NCBI GenBank assembly: GCA_034439975.1
Contig: JAWXBK010000108.1
Span: 62,001 to 126,000 of the forward strand
DNA from: JAWXBK01 sp034439975
GTDB lineage: Bacteria > Pseudomonadota > Alphaproteobacteria > Dongiales > Dongiaceae
DNA length: 64,000 nucleotides
Direction of reading: 5' to 3'
Shown here: positions 8,976 to 17,891 of the stretch, piece by piece
How the letters are laid out: each line of letters starts with the position of its first letter
Numbering within the stretch: position 1 is the first letter of the stretch
The notes under the pieces: model-generated
The model's database searches: none
Seen by the model: only the letters and a program-made list of their open reading frames with translations
Told to the model about the DNA's origin: nothing
Made by a program: the position numbers and the translations under genes

Positions 8976-11657
8976 TCAGACCGTGGTCTGGCCGGCGGCC
9001 TCGCGCGACAAAGCGGCTTGCGCCGCCGCCAGCCGCGCGATCGGCACCCGATAGGGCGAACAGGAGACGTAATCGAGCCCGATCTGTGCGCAGAAGCGGA
9101 TCGAGGCCGGATCGCCACCATGCTCGCCGCAAATGCCAAGCTTGAGATCGGGCCGTGTCTTGCGCCCGCGCTCAGCTGCAATCTCGACCAGCTCGCCGAC
9201 ACCGACCGTGTCGAGACTGATGAACGGATCCTGCTGCAGGATGCCCTGCCGCTCATAGTACGTGATGAACCGTGCCGCATCGTCGCGCGACAGACCGTAG
9301 GCTGTCTGCGTCAGATCGTTGGTGCCAAAACTGAAGAACTCGGCATCGCGCGCGATATCGCCGGCGCGCAAGGCGGCGCGCGGTAGTTCAATCATGGTGC
9401 CAACTATGTAGGGAATCGTCACACCCTGTTCGCGAGACACATCGGCCGCGATCCGATCGACCAGCGCTTTCAGGATCGTGAGCTCCTTGGTCATCGAGAC
9501 CAGCGGAATCATGATCTCGGCCTCGACCGTGTCGCCGGTCGCCTTCTTGACCTCGGCCGCCGCCTCGAAAATGGCGCGCGCCTGCATCTCGTAGATCTCG
9601 GGATAGGTGATGCCGAGACGGCAGCCGCGATGACCGAGCATCGGGTTCGATTCATGCAGCATCGCGGCGCGCTCGCGCACATGCTCGACCGAGACGCCGG
9701 CCGCTTTGGCAACTTCGGCCATGTCTTCGGTCGTGTTCGGCAGGAACTCGTGCAGCGGCGGATCGAGCAGCCGGATCGTCACCGGCAGCCCTTTCATGAT
9801 TTTGAAGATCTCGACGAAATCGGCGCGCTGCATCGGCTGGATTCGGGCCAGGGCGGCGCGACGGCCCTTCTCGTCTTCGGCCAGAATCATCTCGCGCATG
9901 GCGACGATGCGCTGACCCTCGAAGAACATATGCTCGGTGCGGCAGAGCCCGATCCCTTCGGCGCCGAAGCGGCGCGCGGTGCGGGCATCGTTCGGCGTTT
10001 CCGCGTTGGTGCGGACCCGCATCTTGCGATGGCGGTCGGCCCATTCCATCAGGGTCGCGAAATCGCCCGACAATTCCGGCTGGATCGTCGGCACTTCACC
10101 GAGCATGACCTCGCCCGTTGCGCCATCGAGCGTGATCGTGTCGCCGTCCTTCACGATGATGTCGCGCGCGCGCATCGTGCGCTTTTCCATATCGATGCGC
10201 AGATCGCCGGCACCCGAAACGCAAGGCCGCCCCATCCCGCGCGCGACCACAGCCGCATGGCTGGTCATGCCGCCGCGCGTGGTCAGAATCCCGACCGCGG
10301 CATGCATGCCGTGTATATCCTCGGGGCTGGTCTCGACGCGCACGAGGATAACGCTCTCGCCATGCGAGGCGCGATCCTCGGCTTCGTCGGCTGTAAAGGC
10401 GACCTGGCCCGCGGCCGCGCCCGGCGAGGCCGGCAGGCCGCGCGAGATGATATGGCGCTCGGCTTTGGGATCCAGCATCGGATGCAGCAACTGGTCGAGC
10501 GAGGCCGGATCGATGCGCAGCACCGCTTCGCGCTCGTCGATCAGCCCTTCGGCCACCATGTCGACCGCGATCTTGAGTGCTGCTGCCGCGGTGCGTTTGC
10601 CCGAGCGCGTCTGCAGCATATAGAGCGTGCCCTGCTGCACGGTGAACTCGATATCCTGCATGTCGCGATAGTGGCGCTCGAGCCGATCGCGTACCGCGAG
10701 AAGCTGGCCGAACACATCCGGCATCACCTCTTCCATCGCCGGCATGTCGGAGCCGTTCGCAGCCTTCCCGGCGAGCGTCAGATGCTGCGGTGTGCGGATA
10801 CCGGCGACGACATCCTCGCCCTGCGCGTTCACCAGAAACTCGCCGTAGAACTCGTTGGCGCCGGTCGACGGGTTACGCGTGAAAGCAACGCCGGTCGCGC
10901 AATCCTCGCCCATATTGCCGAACACCATCGCCTGCACGTTGACGGCGGTGCCCCATTCCTCGGGGATGTCGTGCAAACGCCGATAGGTGACGGCGCGCTG
11001 GGTCTGCCAGGAACCGAACACCGCGCCGATCGCGCCCCAGAGCTGTTTGCCCGGATCCTGTGGAAACGGCTCGCCCAGTTCCTGCTGGACGATATCCTTG
11101 TACGCGCCGACAAGCTGCCGCAGATCGTCCGCCGTCAGTTCGGTATCGAGCGTGACGCCGCGCTCTTCCTTGTGCAGTTCGAGCAGATCCTCGAAATGAT
11201 GATGCTCGACGCCGAGCACGACATCGCCGTACATCTGGATAAAACGGCGATAGGAATCATACGCGAAGCGCGCATCGGACTGGGCTGCGAGGCCTTCGAC
11301 GGTTTCGTCGTTGAGGCCAAGATTGAGAACCGTATCCATCATACCCGGCATCGATACGCGCGCACCCGAGCGCACCGATACCAGCAGCGGATTGGTCTTA
11401 TCGCCGAACTTGCGTCCGACCAGTTTCTCAATGCCGGCCAGCGCCGCCGTCACCTGCGACGTGAGCCCATCGGGATAGCCCTGATCGTTCTTGTAGTACC
11501 AGGTGCAGACGTCGGTGTTGATCGTGAAGCCTGGCGGCACCGGCAGGCCGAGCGCGCTCATCTCGGCCAGGTTGGCACCCTTGCCGCCAAGCAGGTCGCG
11601 CAGCTTCGCATTGCCATCCGCCTTGCCACCGCCGAACGCATACACCCACTGCGTCAT
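8976..11657 (-). CDS. ppdK: Pyruvate, phosphate dikinase
   Basis: 893-residue enzyme that interconverts pyruvate + ATP + Pi and phosphoenolpyruvate + AMP + PPi. N-terminal nucleotide-binding domain begins YAFGGGKADG and GGKGANLAEM. The phosphohistidine swivel segment is GGMTSHAAVVARGMGRPCVSG near residue 460. The PEP/pyruvate barrel shows GIGLCRTEHMFF, FGTNDLTQTAYG, and the C-terminal GICGEHGGDP with the catalytic cysteine. Length is standard. It lies downstream of glyQS on the same strand, a common alphaproteobacterial arrangement, with an 81-base gap after glyS that could hold its own promoter. Confidence 0.97.
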   Translation of the reverse strand: MTQWVYAFGGGKADGNAKLRDLLGGKGANLAEMSALGLPVPPGFTINTDVCTWYYKNDQGYPDGLTSQVTAALAGIEKLVGRKFGDKTNPLLVSVRSGARVSMPGMMDTVLNLGLNDETVEGLAAQSDARFAYDSYRRFIQMYGDVVLGVEHHHFEDLLELHKEERGVTLDTELTADDLRQLVGAYKDIVQQELGEPFPQDPGKQLWGAIGAVFGSWQTQRAVTYRRLHDIPEEWGTAVNVQAMVFGNMGEDCATGVAFTRNPSTGANEFYGEFLVNAQGEDVVAGIRTPQHLTLAGKAANGSDMPAMEEVMPDVFGQLLAVRDRLERHYRDMQDIEFTVQQGTLYMLQTRSGKRTAAAALKIAVDMVAEGLIDEREAVLRIDPASLDQLLHPMLDPKAERHIISRGLPASPGAAAGQVAFTADEAEDRASHGESVILVRVETSPEDIHGMHAAVGILTTRGGMTSHAAVVARGMGRPCVSGAGDLRIDMEKRTMRARDIIVKDGDTITLDGATGEVMLGEVPTIQPELSGDFATLMEWADRHRKMRVRTNAETPNDARTARRFGAEGIGLCRTEHMFFEGQRIVAMREMILAEDEKGRRAALARIQPMQRADFVEIFKIMKGLPVTIRLLDPPLHEFLPNTTEDMAEVAKAAGVSVEHVRERAAMLHESNPMLGHRGCRLGITYPEIYEMQARAIFEAAAEVKKATGDTVEAEIMIPLVSMTKELTILKALVDRIAADVSREQGVTIPYIVGTMIELPRAALRAGDIARDAEFFSFGTNDLTQTAYGLSRDDAARFITYYERQGILQQDPFISLDTVGVGELVEIAAERGRKTRPDLKLGICGEHGGDPASIRFCAQIGLDYVSCSPYRVPIARLAAAQAALSREAAGQTTV

Positions 11658-11738
11658 TCCGCCACTCCCTGCCGCCGGCGCACCGGATCGGCCATGGCAA
11701 TAACGCCCGAGGATCGACAGCTGTTCCGCCCCACGACC

Positions 11739-13919
11739 CTACCCCTCGATCTTCGAGAAATCGGCGACCCGGTCCAGCGTCGCGCGGATCTGGGCAAGGA
11801 GCCGCAGGCGGTTCGCCCGCAGGCCGGCATCGTCGGCGTTTACCGTCACCTTGTCGAAGAATGCATCGACGGGCTGGCGCAAGGTCGCCATCGCCACCAT
11901 CGCCGCCACAAAATCCTCGCGTCCAATTGCGGCCGCCACCTTGCCTTCGACGGCGCCGAGCGCGGCGTGCAGCCCCTTCTCCTCGGCCTCGGTCAGCTTC
12001 GCCGGATCGACAGCCGCATCGAAGCCTGCTTTGTCCTTTTTCTCCTCGATCCGCACGATATTGGCGGCACGGCGATAGGCGACCAGCAGATTGGCGCCAT
12101 CCTCGCTCTCGAGAAATTTCTGTAACGCTTCGACGCGCGCGAGCAGCCGAACCAGATCATCCTCGCCGCCAAGCGCGAAGACGGCGGAGATAAGGTCGTG
12201 CCGCACACCCTTCTCGCGCAGTGCGACCTTGAGACGATCGGCGAAAAATGGAACCAACTCCATCCCAATCAGGAATGTGCCAACCGCGTCTTCTAACTTT
12301 ACATCCTCAATACGATCGGCCTTACCATCCGACCTCAGTGCTAGTCGTTGGGCTCCAAACCAAACCGTGTGTTGCACGTCTTCGTTTCGGAAATGGTAGC
12401 CAGCAAACGATGCCCAAAAGAGCGTTCTTATGGGCACACGCAGATTGTTCTCAACGATATACCGGATGACGCCGAGCGCAGCGCGACGCAGCTCGAACGG
12501 ATCCTTCGAGCCGGTCGGCTTCTCGTCGATAGTGAAGAACCCAACCAGCGTGTCGATCTTGTCCGCAAGAGCCACCGCCACGGACACCGGCGCCGTCGGG
12601 CAGCGATCGTTGGGCCCGAGCGGTGCGTAATGCTCGGATATCGCATCGGCGACCGCTGCATCCTCGCCATCGCCGAGCGCGTAGTAACGGCCCATCGTGC
12701 CCTGTAGTTCCGGAAACTCGCCGACCATACCGGTCGTTAGGTCAGCCTTCGCGAGGCGCGCGGCACGTTGCACCTTCGCCGCGTCGGCGCCCGGTACATG
12801 CCTCGCGATCTTGCCGGCCAGCGCCTCGACCCGCTTCATCTTATCGGCGACGGTGCCGAGCTTCGCATGAAACACGATCTTTTCCAGCGCCGGCACACGA
12901 TCCTCGAGCCGGATCTTGCGATCCTGATTCCAGAAGAACTCGGCATCGGAGAGCCGCGCGCGCAGCACGCGCTCGTTGCCGGCGACGATTGCGGCGCCCT
13001 CGTCCTTGGTCTCCATGTTCGAGACGACGAGGAAGCGAGGCGCGAGCTTGCCGTCCTTTGTATTGAGCGCAAAATATTTCTGGTTGGTGCGCATGGTCGT
13101 CGTCAGCACTTCGGGCGGCAGCGCCATGAAGCGCTCGTCAATCGTGCCCATCAACACGATCGGCCATTCGACGAGGCCGGTCACCTCGTCGGCAAGCGCC
13201 GCATCCTCGACCAGCGTCAGCCCCGCCTCTTTGGCGAGCCGTTGCGCCTGATCAAGGATCGATGCGCGCCGCTCGGCCGGATCGAGAATGACCTTCGCGC
13301 CAAGCAACTGGGTTCGATAATCGTCGAACGATGTAACGGCCATCGATGCAGGCGCCAGATAGCGGTGCCCGTGCGTCATGTTGCCAAGCGTAACGACCGA
13401 TCCGCCTCGATCGATCTCGCCGGCAATCGCCTTCCCGTCAAACAAGGCAAGAATGCTGTGCAGCGGCCGCACCCAGAGCAGCCGGTCACTGGCAAATCGC
13501 ATGGATTTCGGCCAAGGGAATCCTGCAATCGCGCCGCTCAATATCTCGGCGGCGACCGCACCCGTCGCGCGGCCGGCGACAGTTTTCGACGCAAACCAGA
13601 CCTCGCCCTTGCCGTCGTCGCGCTTCTCGCATTGATCGAGCGAGGTGAGACCGGCGCTCTTGAGAAAACCCTCGATCGCCTTTTCGGGCGCGCCGACGCG
13701 CGGGCCCTTCTTCTCGATCGTTTGGTCGGGTTGCTTCTCGGGCAGTCCGTCGATCACCAGCGCAAGCCGCCGCGGCGTCGCGTGAGCATCGGCGCGCGAG
13801 AATTCAAGCCCCTGTTCCTTGAGCTTGTCGCAGACAATGCGCTTCAGATCCTCGGCCGCGCGTGTCTGCATGCAGGCTGGAATCTCTTCGGAGAACAGTT
13901 CGAGAAGGAGTTCGGGCAT
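11739..13919 (-). CDS. glyS: Glycine--tRNA ligase beta subunit
   Basis: 726-residue beta chain of the bacterial alpha2beta2 glycyl-tRNA synthetase; it supplies tRNA recognition while the alpha chain carries catalysis. Starts MPELLLELFSEEIPA, the family hallmark, and continues with TPRRLALVIDGLP, EVLTTTMRTNQKYF and HD-like region segments (FFADRLKVALREKGVRHDLI). Start lies four bases after glyQ. A stretch of about 200 bases (12250-12460) uses AT-rich, rare codons unlike the rest of the gene, although the reading frame and protein are intact. Confidence 0.97.
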   Translation of the reverse strand: MPELLLELFSEEIPACMQTRAAEDLKRIVCDKLKEQGLEFSRADAHATPRRLALVIDGLPEKQPDQTIEKKGPRVGAPEKAIEGFLKSAGLTSLDQCEKRDDGKGEVWFASKTVAGRATGAVAAEILSGAIAGFPWPKSMRFASDRLLWVRPLHSILALFDGKAIAGEIDRGGSVVTLGNMTHGHRYLAPASMAVTSFDDYRTQLLGAKVILDPAERRASILDQAQRLAKEAGLTLVEDAALADEVTGLVEWPIVLMGTIDERFMALPPEVLTTTMRTNQKYFALNTKDGKLAPRFLVVSNMETKDEGAAIVAGNERVLRARLSDAEFFWNQDRKIRLEDRVPALEKIVFHAKLGTVADKMKRVEALAGKIARHVPGADAAKVQRAARLAKADLTTGMVGEFPELQGTMGRYYALGDGEDAAVADAISEHYAPLGPNDRCPTAPVSVAVALADKIDTLVGFFTIDEKPTGSKDPFELRRAALGVIRYIVENNLRVPIRTLFWASFAGYHFRNEDVQHTVWFGAQRLALRSDGKADRIEDVKLEDAVGTFLIGMELVPFFADRLKVALREKGVRHDLISAVFALGGEDDLVRLLARVEALQKFLESEDGANLLVAYRRAANIVRIEEKKDKAGFDAAVDPAKLTEAEEKGLHAALGAVEGKVAAAIGREDFVAAMVAMATLRQPVDAFFDKVTVNADDAGLRANRLRLLAQIRATLDRVADFSKIEG

Positions 13920-13923
13920 GAGA

Positions 13924-14862
13924 CTACGCCGCCCTCGTACGCGTTGCGATCCATGCCTCGCAGCAGCGTTTCGCCAGCGCGCGCACGCGGCCGATATAGG
14001 CCTGCCGCTCGGTCACCGAGATGACTCCGCGCGCATCGAGCAGATTGAACAGATGCGAGGCCTTGAGACATTGATCGTAGGCCGGCAGCACGAGCGCGCC
14101 GATTTCCCGGCCGTCGCCTTTCGCATCACGGTCGAGCAGCGCGGCACATTCCTTCTCGGCATCCGCGAAGTGACGCGCGAGTGTCGCCGTATCGGCCGCC
14201 TCAAAATCATAGGCGGAGAATTCGCGTTCGGCCTGCAGATAGACGTCGCTGTAGCGCACCCCACCCGCGCCATCCGGCCGACCGTTCCAGTCGAGGTCGT
14301 ATACATTCTCGACGCCCTGCACATACATCGCGAGGCGCTCGAGCCCGTAGGTCAATTCGGTCGACACGGGATCGCACTCGATACCGCCGACCTGCTGGAA
14401 ATAGGTGAACTGGCTCACTTCCATGCCATCAAGCCAGACTTCCCAGCCGAGGCCCCAGGCACCGAGCGTCGGGCTCTCCCAATCGTCCTCGACGAAGCGC
14501 ACGTCATGCGCCAGGAGATCGATGCCGAGCGCCTTGAGCGACCCAAGATAGAGTTCCTGGCTGTCGGCCGGCGACGGCTTCAGGATGACCTGGAACTGAT
14601 AGTAATGCTGCAGCCGGTTCGGGTTCTCGCCGTAGCGCCCGTCGGTGGGTCGCCGCGAAGGCTGTACGTAGGCCGCTCTCCAGGGTTCACTGCCGAGCGC
14701 GCGCAGGGTGGTCGCCCAGTGGAACGTGCCCGCGCCAACTTCCATGTCGTAGGGCTGGAGGATCACGCAGCCCTGTGCCGCCCAATAGTCCTGAAGCTTC
14801 AGGATCAGGCGCTGGAAGCAGGTCTCAGGATTGGGTTCCGGCGCCGGCGACATCGGATGCAA
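13924..14862 (-). CDS. glyQ: Glycine--tRNA ligase alpha subunit
   Basis: 312-residue catalytic alpha chain of glycyl-tRNA synthetase. Class II features: FQRLILKLQDYWAAQGCVILQPYDMEVGAGTFH at the N-terminus (given here by position, residues 16-48), then YVQPSRRPTDGRYGENPNRL and the GWEVWLDGMEVSQFTYFQQ core. An ATG three codons in (MSPAPEPN) is an alternative start. First gene of the glyQ-glyS-ppdK group; the 119-base gap upstream probably carries the promoter. Confidence 0.97.
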   Translation of the reverse strand: MHPMSPAPEPNPETCFQRLILKLQDYWAAQGCVILQPYDMEVGAGTFHWATTLRALGSEPWRAAYVQPSRRPTDGRYGENPNRLQHYYQFQVILKPSPADSQELYLGSLKALGIDLLAHDVRFVEDDWESPTLGAWGLGWEVWLDGMEVSQFTYFQQVGGIECDPVSTELTYGLERLAMYVQGVENVYDLDWNGRPDGAGGVRYSDVYLQAEREFSAYDFEAADTATLARHFADAEKECAALLDRDAKGDGREIGALVLPAYDQCLKASHLFNLLDARGVISVTERQAYIGRVRALAKRCCEAWIATRTRAA

Positions 14863-14981
14863 TGGCCCGCGATTCTGGGAAAAGGGCTTATGTTGCGGTG
14901 CAAACTAGCGGTGGCCCCGGAGTCGGTCAAGCAACGGGAACCCTTGCGGTTTCGGCCCTGCAAGGCGGTCGCCGGTCGGCG

Positions 14982-15257
14982 TCAGATGCCGGCCCCGCAC
15001 TGGCTGCAGAGGGTGCGTTTCGCCGGCACGAACGAGCCACAGCTCCGGCACTCGATCAGATCCTCGACCCTCGAGGCGGCCGCCGCGGCAGCAGCCTCGC
15101 GACGCGACGCGGGTTTGGGCGGCGTTTTGTCGCGCGCGACGCGGGCCTTCTGCTTGCGCTCGCGATCGAGCCGGCCGATCAGGCGGAACCCGAACCAGAT
15201 CGCAAGCACGACGGCGGCGAGGACGAAAATCTTGGTGAGGCTGGGAATGGCGAACAT
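14982..15257 (-). CDS. Small membrane-anchored zinc-ribbon protein
   Basis: 91 residues. One N-terminal membrane helix (IFVLAAVVLAIWFGFRLI), a charged linker with an alanine run, then a C-terminal zinc ribbon: C-R-S-C at about 71-74 and C-S-Q-C at about 85-88. The family is common upstream of glyQS in alphaproteobacteria, but no function is assigned that I can name. The two CxxC pairs are intact, so metal binding is likely; partner and role are unknown. Confidence 0.7.
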   Translation of the reverse strand: MFAIPSLTKIFVLAAVVLAIWFGFRLIGRLDRERKQKARVARDKTPPKPASRREAAAAAAASRVEDLIECRSCGSFVPAKRTLCSQCGAGI

Positions 15258-15305
15258 GTCCCCGCATTTAGGGGCCGCGCTGAATCGCGGTCAAGCGGCG
15301 CGGGT

Positions 15306-16055
15306 TTAGAGGAGGATGCCGGCCCCGTTGCGCAGCACCGCTTCGGCCGCGGCGGTGTATCCGCCGTCCGACCCGTGCAGCACCATCCCGGGCATCAGCC
15401 GCGCCGGTGTCGCGACGCTCTTCCGGCCGCGCACCAGGATGCGGTTCGCCGGCTTGTCGCCGCCGGGCCAGAGCGGATAAACGACCAGCTCGCCGATCTT
15501 CCCGGCCAGTTCGGCCATCAGCCGGTCGATCCGGTCCGCGCGATAGATGAATGTGACGCTGCCTTTCGGCCGCACCATGACCAGGGCGCAGCGAATCCAG
15601 TCTCCGAGCTTCGCCTCGCCTTCATGGTTCGCATCGGCCTTGGCCGCCTGCGGCGACAAAGTGCCCGCATCACCTTCGAGAAACGGCGGATTGGCCATCA
15701 CATGAGCGAAACTGCCCGGTGCCAGCCGCGGCGGCAGCCGCAGCAGATCGCCGACCATCGCCTCGACGCGACCGTTCATGCGATTGGCTTCGATATTGGT
15801 CGAGGCAAGACGCACGAGGGTGCGATCGCGCTCGATTCCAACGATCCGGCAATTCGGTTCACGGGCAGCAAGACAGAGCGAAGCCGCGCCGACGCCGCAA
15901 CCGAGATCGAGCACCAGATCGCCCGGGCCTGCCGGCACCGCGGCCGCAAGAAATACCGGATCGATCGCGACGCGATAGCCGATCGCGGGCTGCATCAGGC
16001 GCACACGCCCGTCGAGCAGCGTATTATCCGTCACCTCGCCATCGCGCTCACTCAT
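15306..16055 (-). CDS. TrmN6-like SAM-dependent methyltransferase
   Basis: 249 residues. Class I methyltransferase with SAM motif LDLGCGVGAASLCLA near residue 50, acidic IVGIERD, and the catalytic N-P-P-F (MANPPFLEG) near residue 118 that marks N6-adenine methyltransferases. Opening LLDGRVRLMQPAIGYRVAIDPVFLAA matches the tRNA1(Val) A37 N6-methyltransferase (YfiC/TrmN6) group. The start overlaps the end of the DUF2007 gene by eight bases, so the two are coupled. Substrate is inferred from family only. Confidence 0.82.
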   Translation of the reverse strand: MSERDGEVTDNTLLDGRVRLMQPAIGYRVAIDPVFLAAAVPAGPGDLVLDLGCGVGAASLCLAAREPNCRIVGIERDRTLVRLASTNIEANRMNGRVEAMVGDLLRLPPRLAPGSFAHVMANPPFLEGDAGTLSPQAAKADANHEGEAKLGDWIRCALVMVRPKGSVTFIYRADRIDRLMAELAGKIGELVVYPLWPGGDKPANRILVRGRKSVATPARLMPGMVLHGSDGGYTAAAEAVLRNGAGILL

Positions 16056-16266
16056 CGGGCAGCTCCTCGCCGCTTTCCATAAGGATCGAGCGGGCGCGAT
16101 CGAGATCGTCGTCGGTCACCATGAGGCGTCGCGGCAGAATGCCGAGCGTGCCCTCGACGACCGACATATGGCCGTCGAAGACGAAACTTTCGATACCCGC
16201 ATCGCGCAGCAGCGCGCCGAGCCAACTCAACCGGACCAGATCGGTGGTACGCAGCAATTCTTTCAT
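16048..16266 (-). CDS. DUF2007 family protein
   Basis: 72-residue single-domain protein, MKELLRTTDLVRLSWL start, with the DUF2007 pattern (AGIESFVFDGHMSV, ILPRRLMVTDDDLDRAR). The frame is open 66 bases further upstream, but the ATG at 16266 follows a GGGGAG ribosome site and matches the family start. DUF2007 is described as a putative signal-transducing domain without a known ligand. Overlaps and precedes the TrmN6-like gene, a frequent pairing in this class. Confidence 0.75.
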   Translation of the reverse strand: MKELLRTTDLVRLSWLGALLRDAGIESFVFDGHMSVVEGTLGILPRRLMVTDDDLDRARSILMESGEELPDE

Positions 16267-16364
16267 GCTCTCCCCAGCATAGGGCCCAAAGGGGGCCAGG
16301 CCGCGCTGTCCCGCGCCCCGCGCCGACGCCATCGGCGGCGCGCAGGACTGAGATCCTGTTTTCC

Positions 16365-16392
16365 TTGACCGCCTCGGGGGTCAATCTACACT
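16365..16392 (+). promoter_or_regulatory. Sigma70-type promoter for the polyprenyl synthase gene
   Basis: TTGACC (16365-16370), 16-base spacer, TACACT (16387-16392), in the divergent gap between the DUF2007 gene and the polyprenyl synthase gene. It points at the latter, whose start is 58 bases further on. Five of six bases match the -35 consensus and four of six match the -10. Not experimentally supported here. Confidence 0.55.
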
Positions 16393-16450
16393 CAAATGCA
16401 GCCCGGCAGCGCATCAAGCCGGGCCCGGATTTCCTGCTGGAGGACGGTTT

Positions 16451-17473
16451 TTGGCCACTATCGTGAAGCTCGATCGCGACCGCGGCAAGCGCCCCGCACC
16501 CTCGCTCGACGCGCTCGCGGCGCTGGTCGCGACCGATATGGATCGGGTCAATGCGCATATTCTCCGGCACATGCAGAGTTCAGTCGAGCTGATCCCGCAA
16601 CTGGCCGGCCATATCGTGGCGGCCGGCGGCAAGCGGTTGCGACCGATGCTGACCCTCGCCGCGGCCAAGCTCTGCGGTTACGAGGGCGAGCGTCATTGCG
16701 CGCTGGCAGCGGTCGTGGAGTTCATTCACACTGCGACCCTTCTGCATGACGACGTGGTCGACGAGAGCGCGCTGCGTCGCGGCAGGGCCACGGCGAATGC
16801 CGTCTGGGGCAACCAGGCGAGCGTACTGGTCGGCGATTTTCTATTCAGCCGCGCCTTCCAGCTCATGGTGGCGGACGGTTCGCTTAAGGTGCTCGACATT
16901 CTTTCGACCGCGTCGGCGGTGATCGCCGAAGGCGAAGTGTTGCAGCTCGTCACCAGCAACGACACGGCGACCAGCGAACAGGCCTATCTCGATGTGATCC
17001 GCGGCAAGACCGCGGCCCTGTTCTCGGCCGCCTGCCGCGTCGGCGCGGTTGTCGCCGATCGGCCGCATGTCGAGGAAGAAGCGCTGGAGAGCTACGGCGA
17101 AAATCTCGGCATCGCGTTCCAGCTCATCGACGATGTGCTCGACTATGCCGCGCAGCAGGCGAAACTCGGCAAGACGATCGGCGACGATTTCCGCGACGGC
17201 AAGATCACGCTGCCGGTCATTCTCGCTTATCGCCGCGGCGACGATGCCGAACGGGAATTCTGGGTGCGCTGCCTCGAACGCCAGGAACAGACCGACGCCG
17301 ATCTGCCGCGCGCGCTTGAACTCCTCAAGCGGCATGGCGCACTCAAGGACAGTATCGGACGCGCCGAGCATTACGGCGCCGTTGCCCGCGATGCGCTCGG
17401 CATTTTCCCCGATGGGCCGATCAAGCGCGCCCTCGTCGAACTGGTCGATTTCTGCATCCACCGGGTTCACTGA
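16451..17473 (+). CDS. ispB: Polyprenyl diphosphate synthase (octa-/decaprenyl type)
   Basis: 340-residue trans-prenyltransferase that builds the ubiquinone side chain. Motifs in order: GGKRLRPML, first aspartate-rich LLHDDVVDESALRRG, GDFLFSRAFQLM, GKTAALFSAACRVGA and second aspartate-rich FQLIDDVLDY. All catalytic aspartates are present. The TTG start at 16451 has GGAGGA about nine bases upstream. Chain length (C40 or C50) cannot be fixed by reading; in alphaproteobacteria it is usually decaprenyl. Confidence 0.92.
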   Translation: MATIVKLDRDRGKRPAPSLDALAALVATDMDRVNAHILRHMQSSVELIPQLAGHIVAAGGKRLRPMLTLAAAKLCGYEGERHCALAAVVEFIHTATLLHDDVVDESALRRGRATANAVWGNQASVLVGDFLFSRAFQLMVADGSLKVLDILSTASAVIAEGEVLQLVTSNDTATSEQAYLDVIRGKTAALFSAACRVGAVVADRPHVEEEALESYGENLGIAFQLIDDVLDYAAQQAKLGKTIGDDFRDGKITLPVILAYRRGDDAEREFWVRCLERQEQTDADLPRALELLKRHGALKDSIGRAEHYGAVARDALGIFPDGPIKRALVELVDFCIHRVH

Positions 17474-17566
17474 GGGACACGAAAAAGCCCCGTCTGCCGC
17501 GGCCACGGCCCTGCGGGCGCCCCGGCTTGCGGGGTTTCGCCCGAGGCGCTATACAGCCGGCCCTGT

Positions 17567-17643
17567 CGGAGTGTAGCTCAGCCTGGTAGAGCACTGTGTT
17601 CGGGACGCAGGGGCCGGAGGTTCGAATCCTCTCACTCCGACCA
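17567..17643 (+). tRNA. tRNA-Pro(CGG)
   Basis: 77 bases with a full cloverleaf: acceptor CGGAGTG pairs with CACTCCG, discriminator A, CCA encoded. D arm GCTC/GAGC. Anticodon stem CTGTG/CGCAG (one G-T pair) around loop TTCGGGA, giving anticodon CGG for proline codon CCG. T arm GGAGG-TTCGAAT-CCTCT. It stands alone between the polyprenyl synthase and VWA genes. Confidence 0.97.
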
Positions 17644-17891
17644 ATTTCCCTCATGCCCTAATTCCCATATCGCCAGCTTCGTATCGGTCTTCCGCGCCAC
17701 ATCGCGCAGAAACGCGATGCAATGTCGCGCATCGTTCCGCGCAGCGATGGTGCCGTGTCGCGAAATGATCCCGATCCGGCCACATTGCGGCCCGGATCGG
17801 ATCGCGTTGCGGTCTCAATTTCTGACGATGGTCGCGCTCCTTCAGGGGACGCGCGAGCGCATCCGCGCCGCGCCAACAGGGGAGACATCTC

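Noticed and set aside
9630..12125. 831-codon open frame on the plus strand opposite ppdK and glyS
   Set aside because: It mirrors the codon pattern of two firmly identified minus-strand genes, has an Arg/His-rich composition and no domain resemblance. High GC creates such shadow frames.
17474..17566. Terminator between the polyprenyl synthase gene and tRNA-Pro
   Set aside because: GC-rich partial complementarity is present, but no convincing stem with a T run could be drawn.
17644..17891. Gene or RNA in the 248-base gap before the VWA lipoprotein
   Set aside because: Only short frames without ribosome sites or homology; nothing supportable beyond a likely promoter region.
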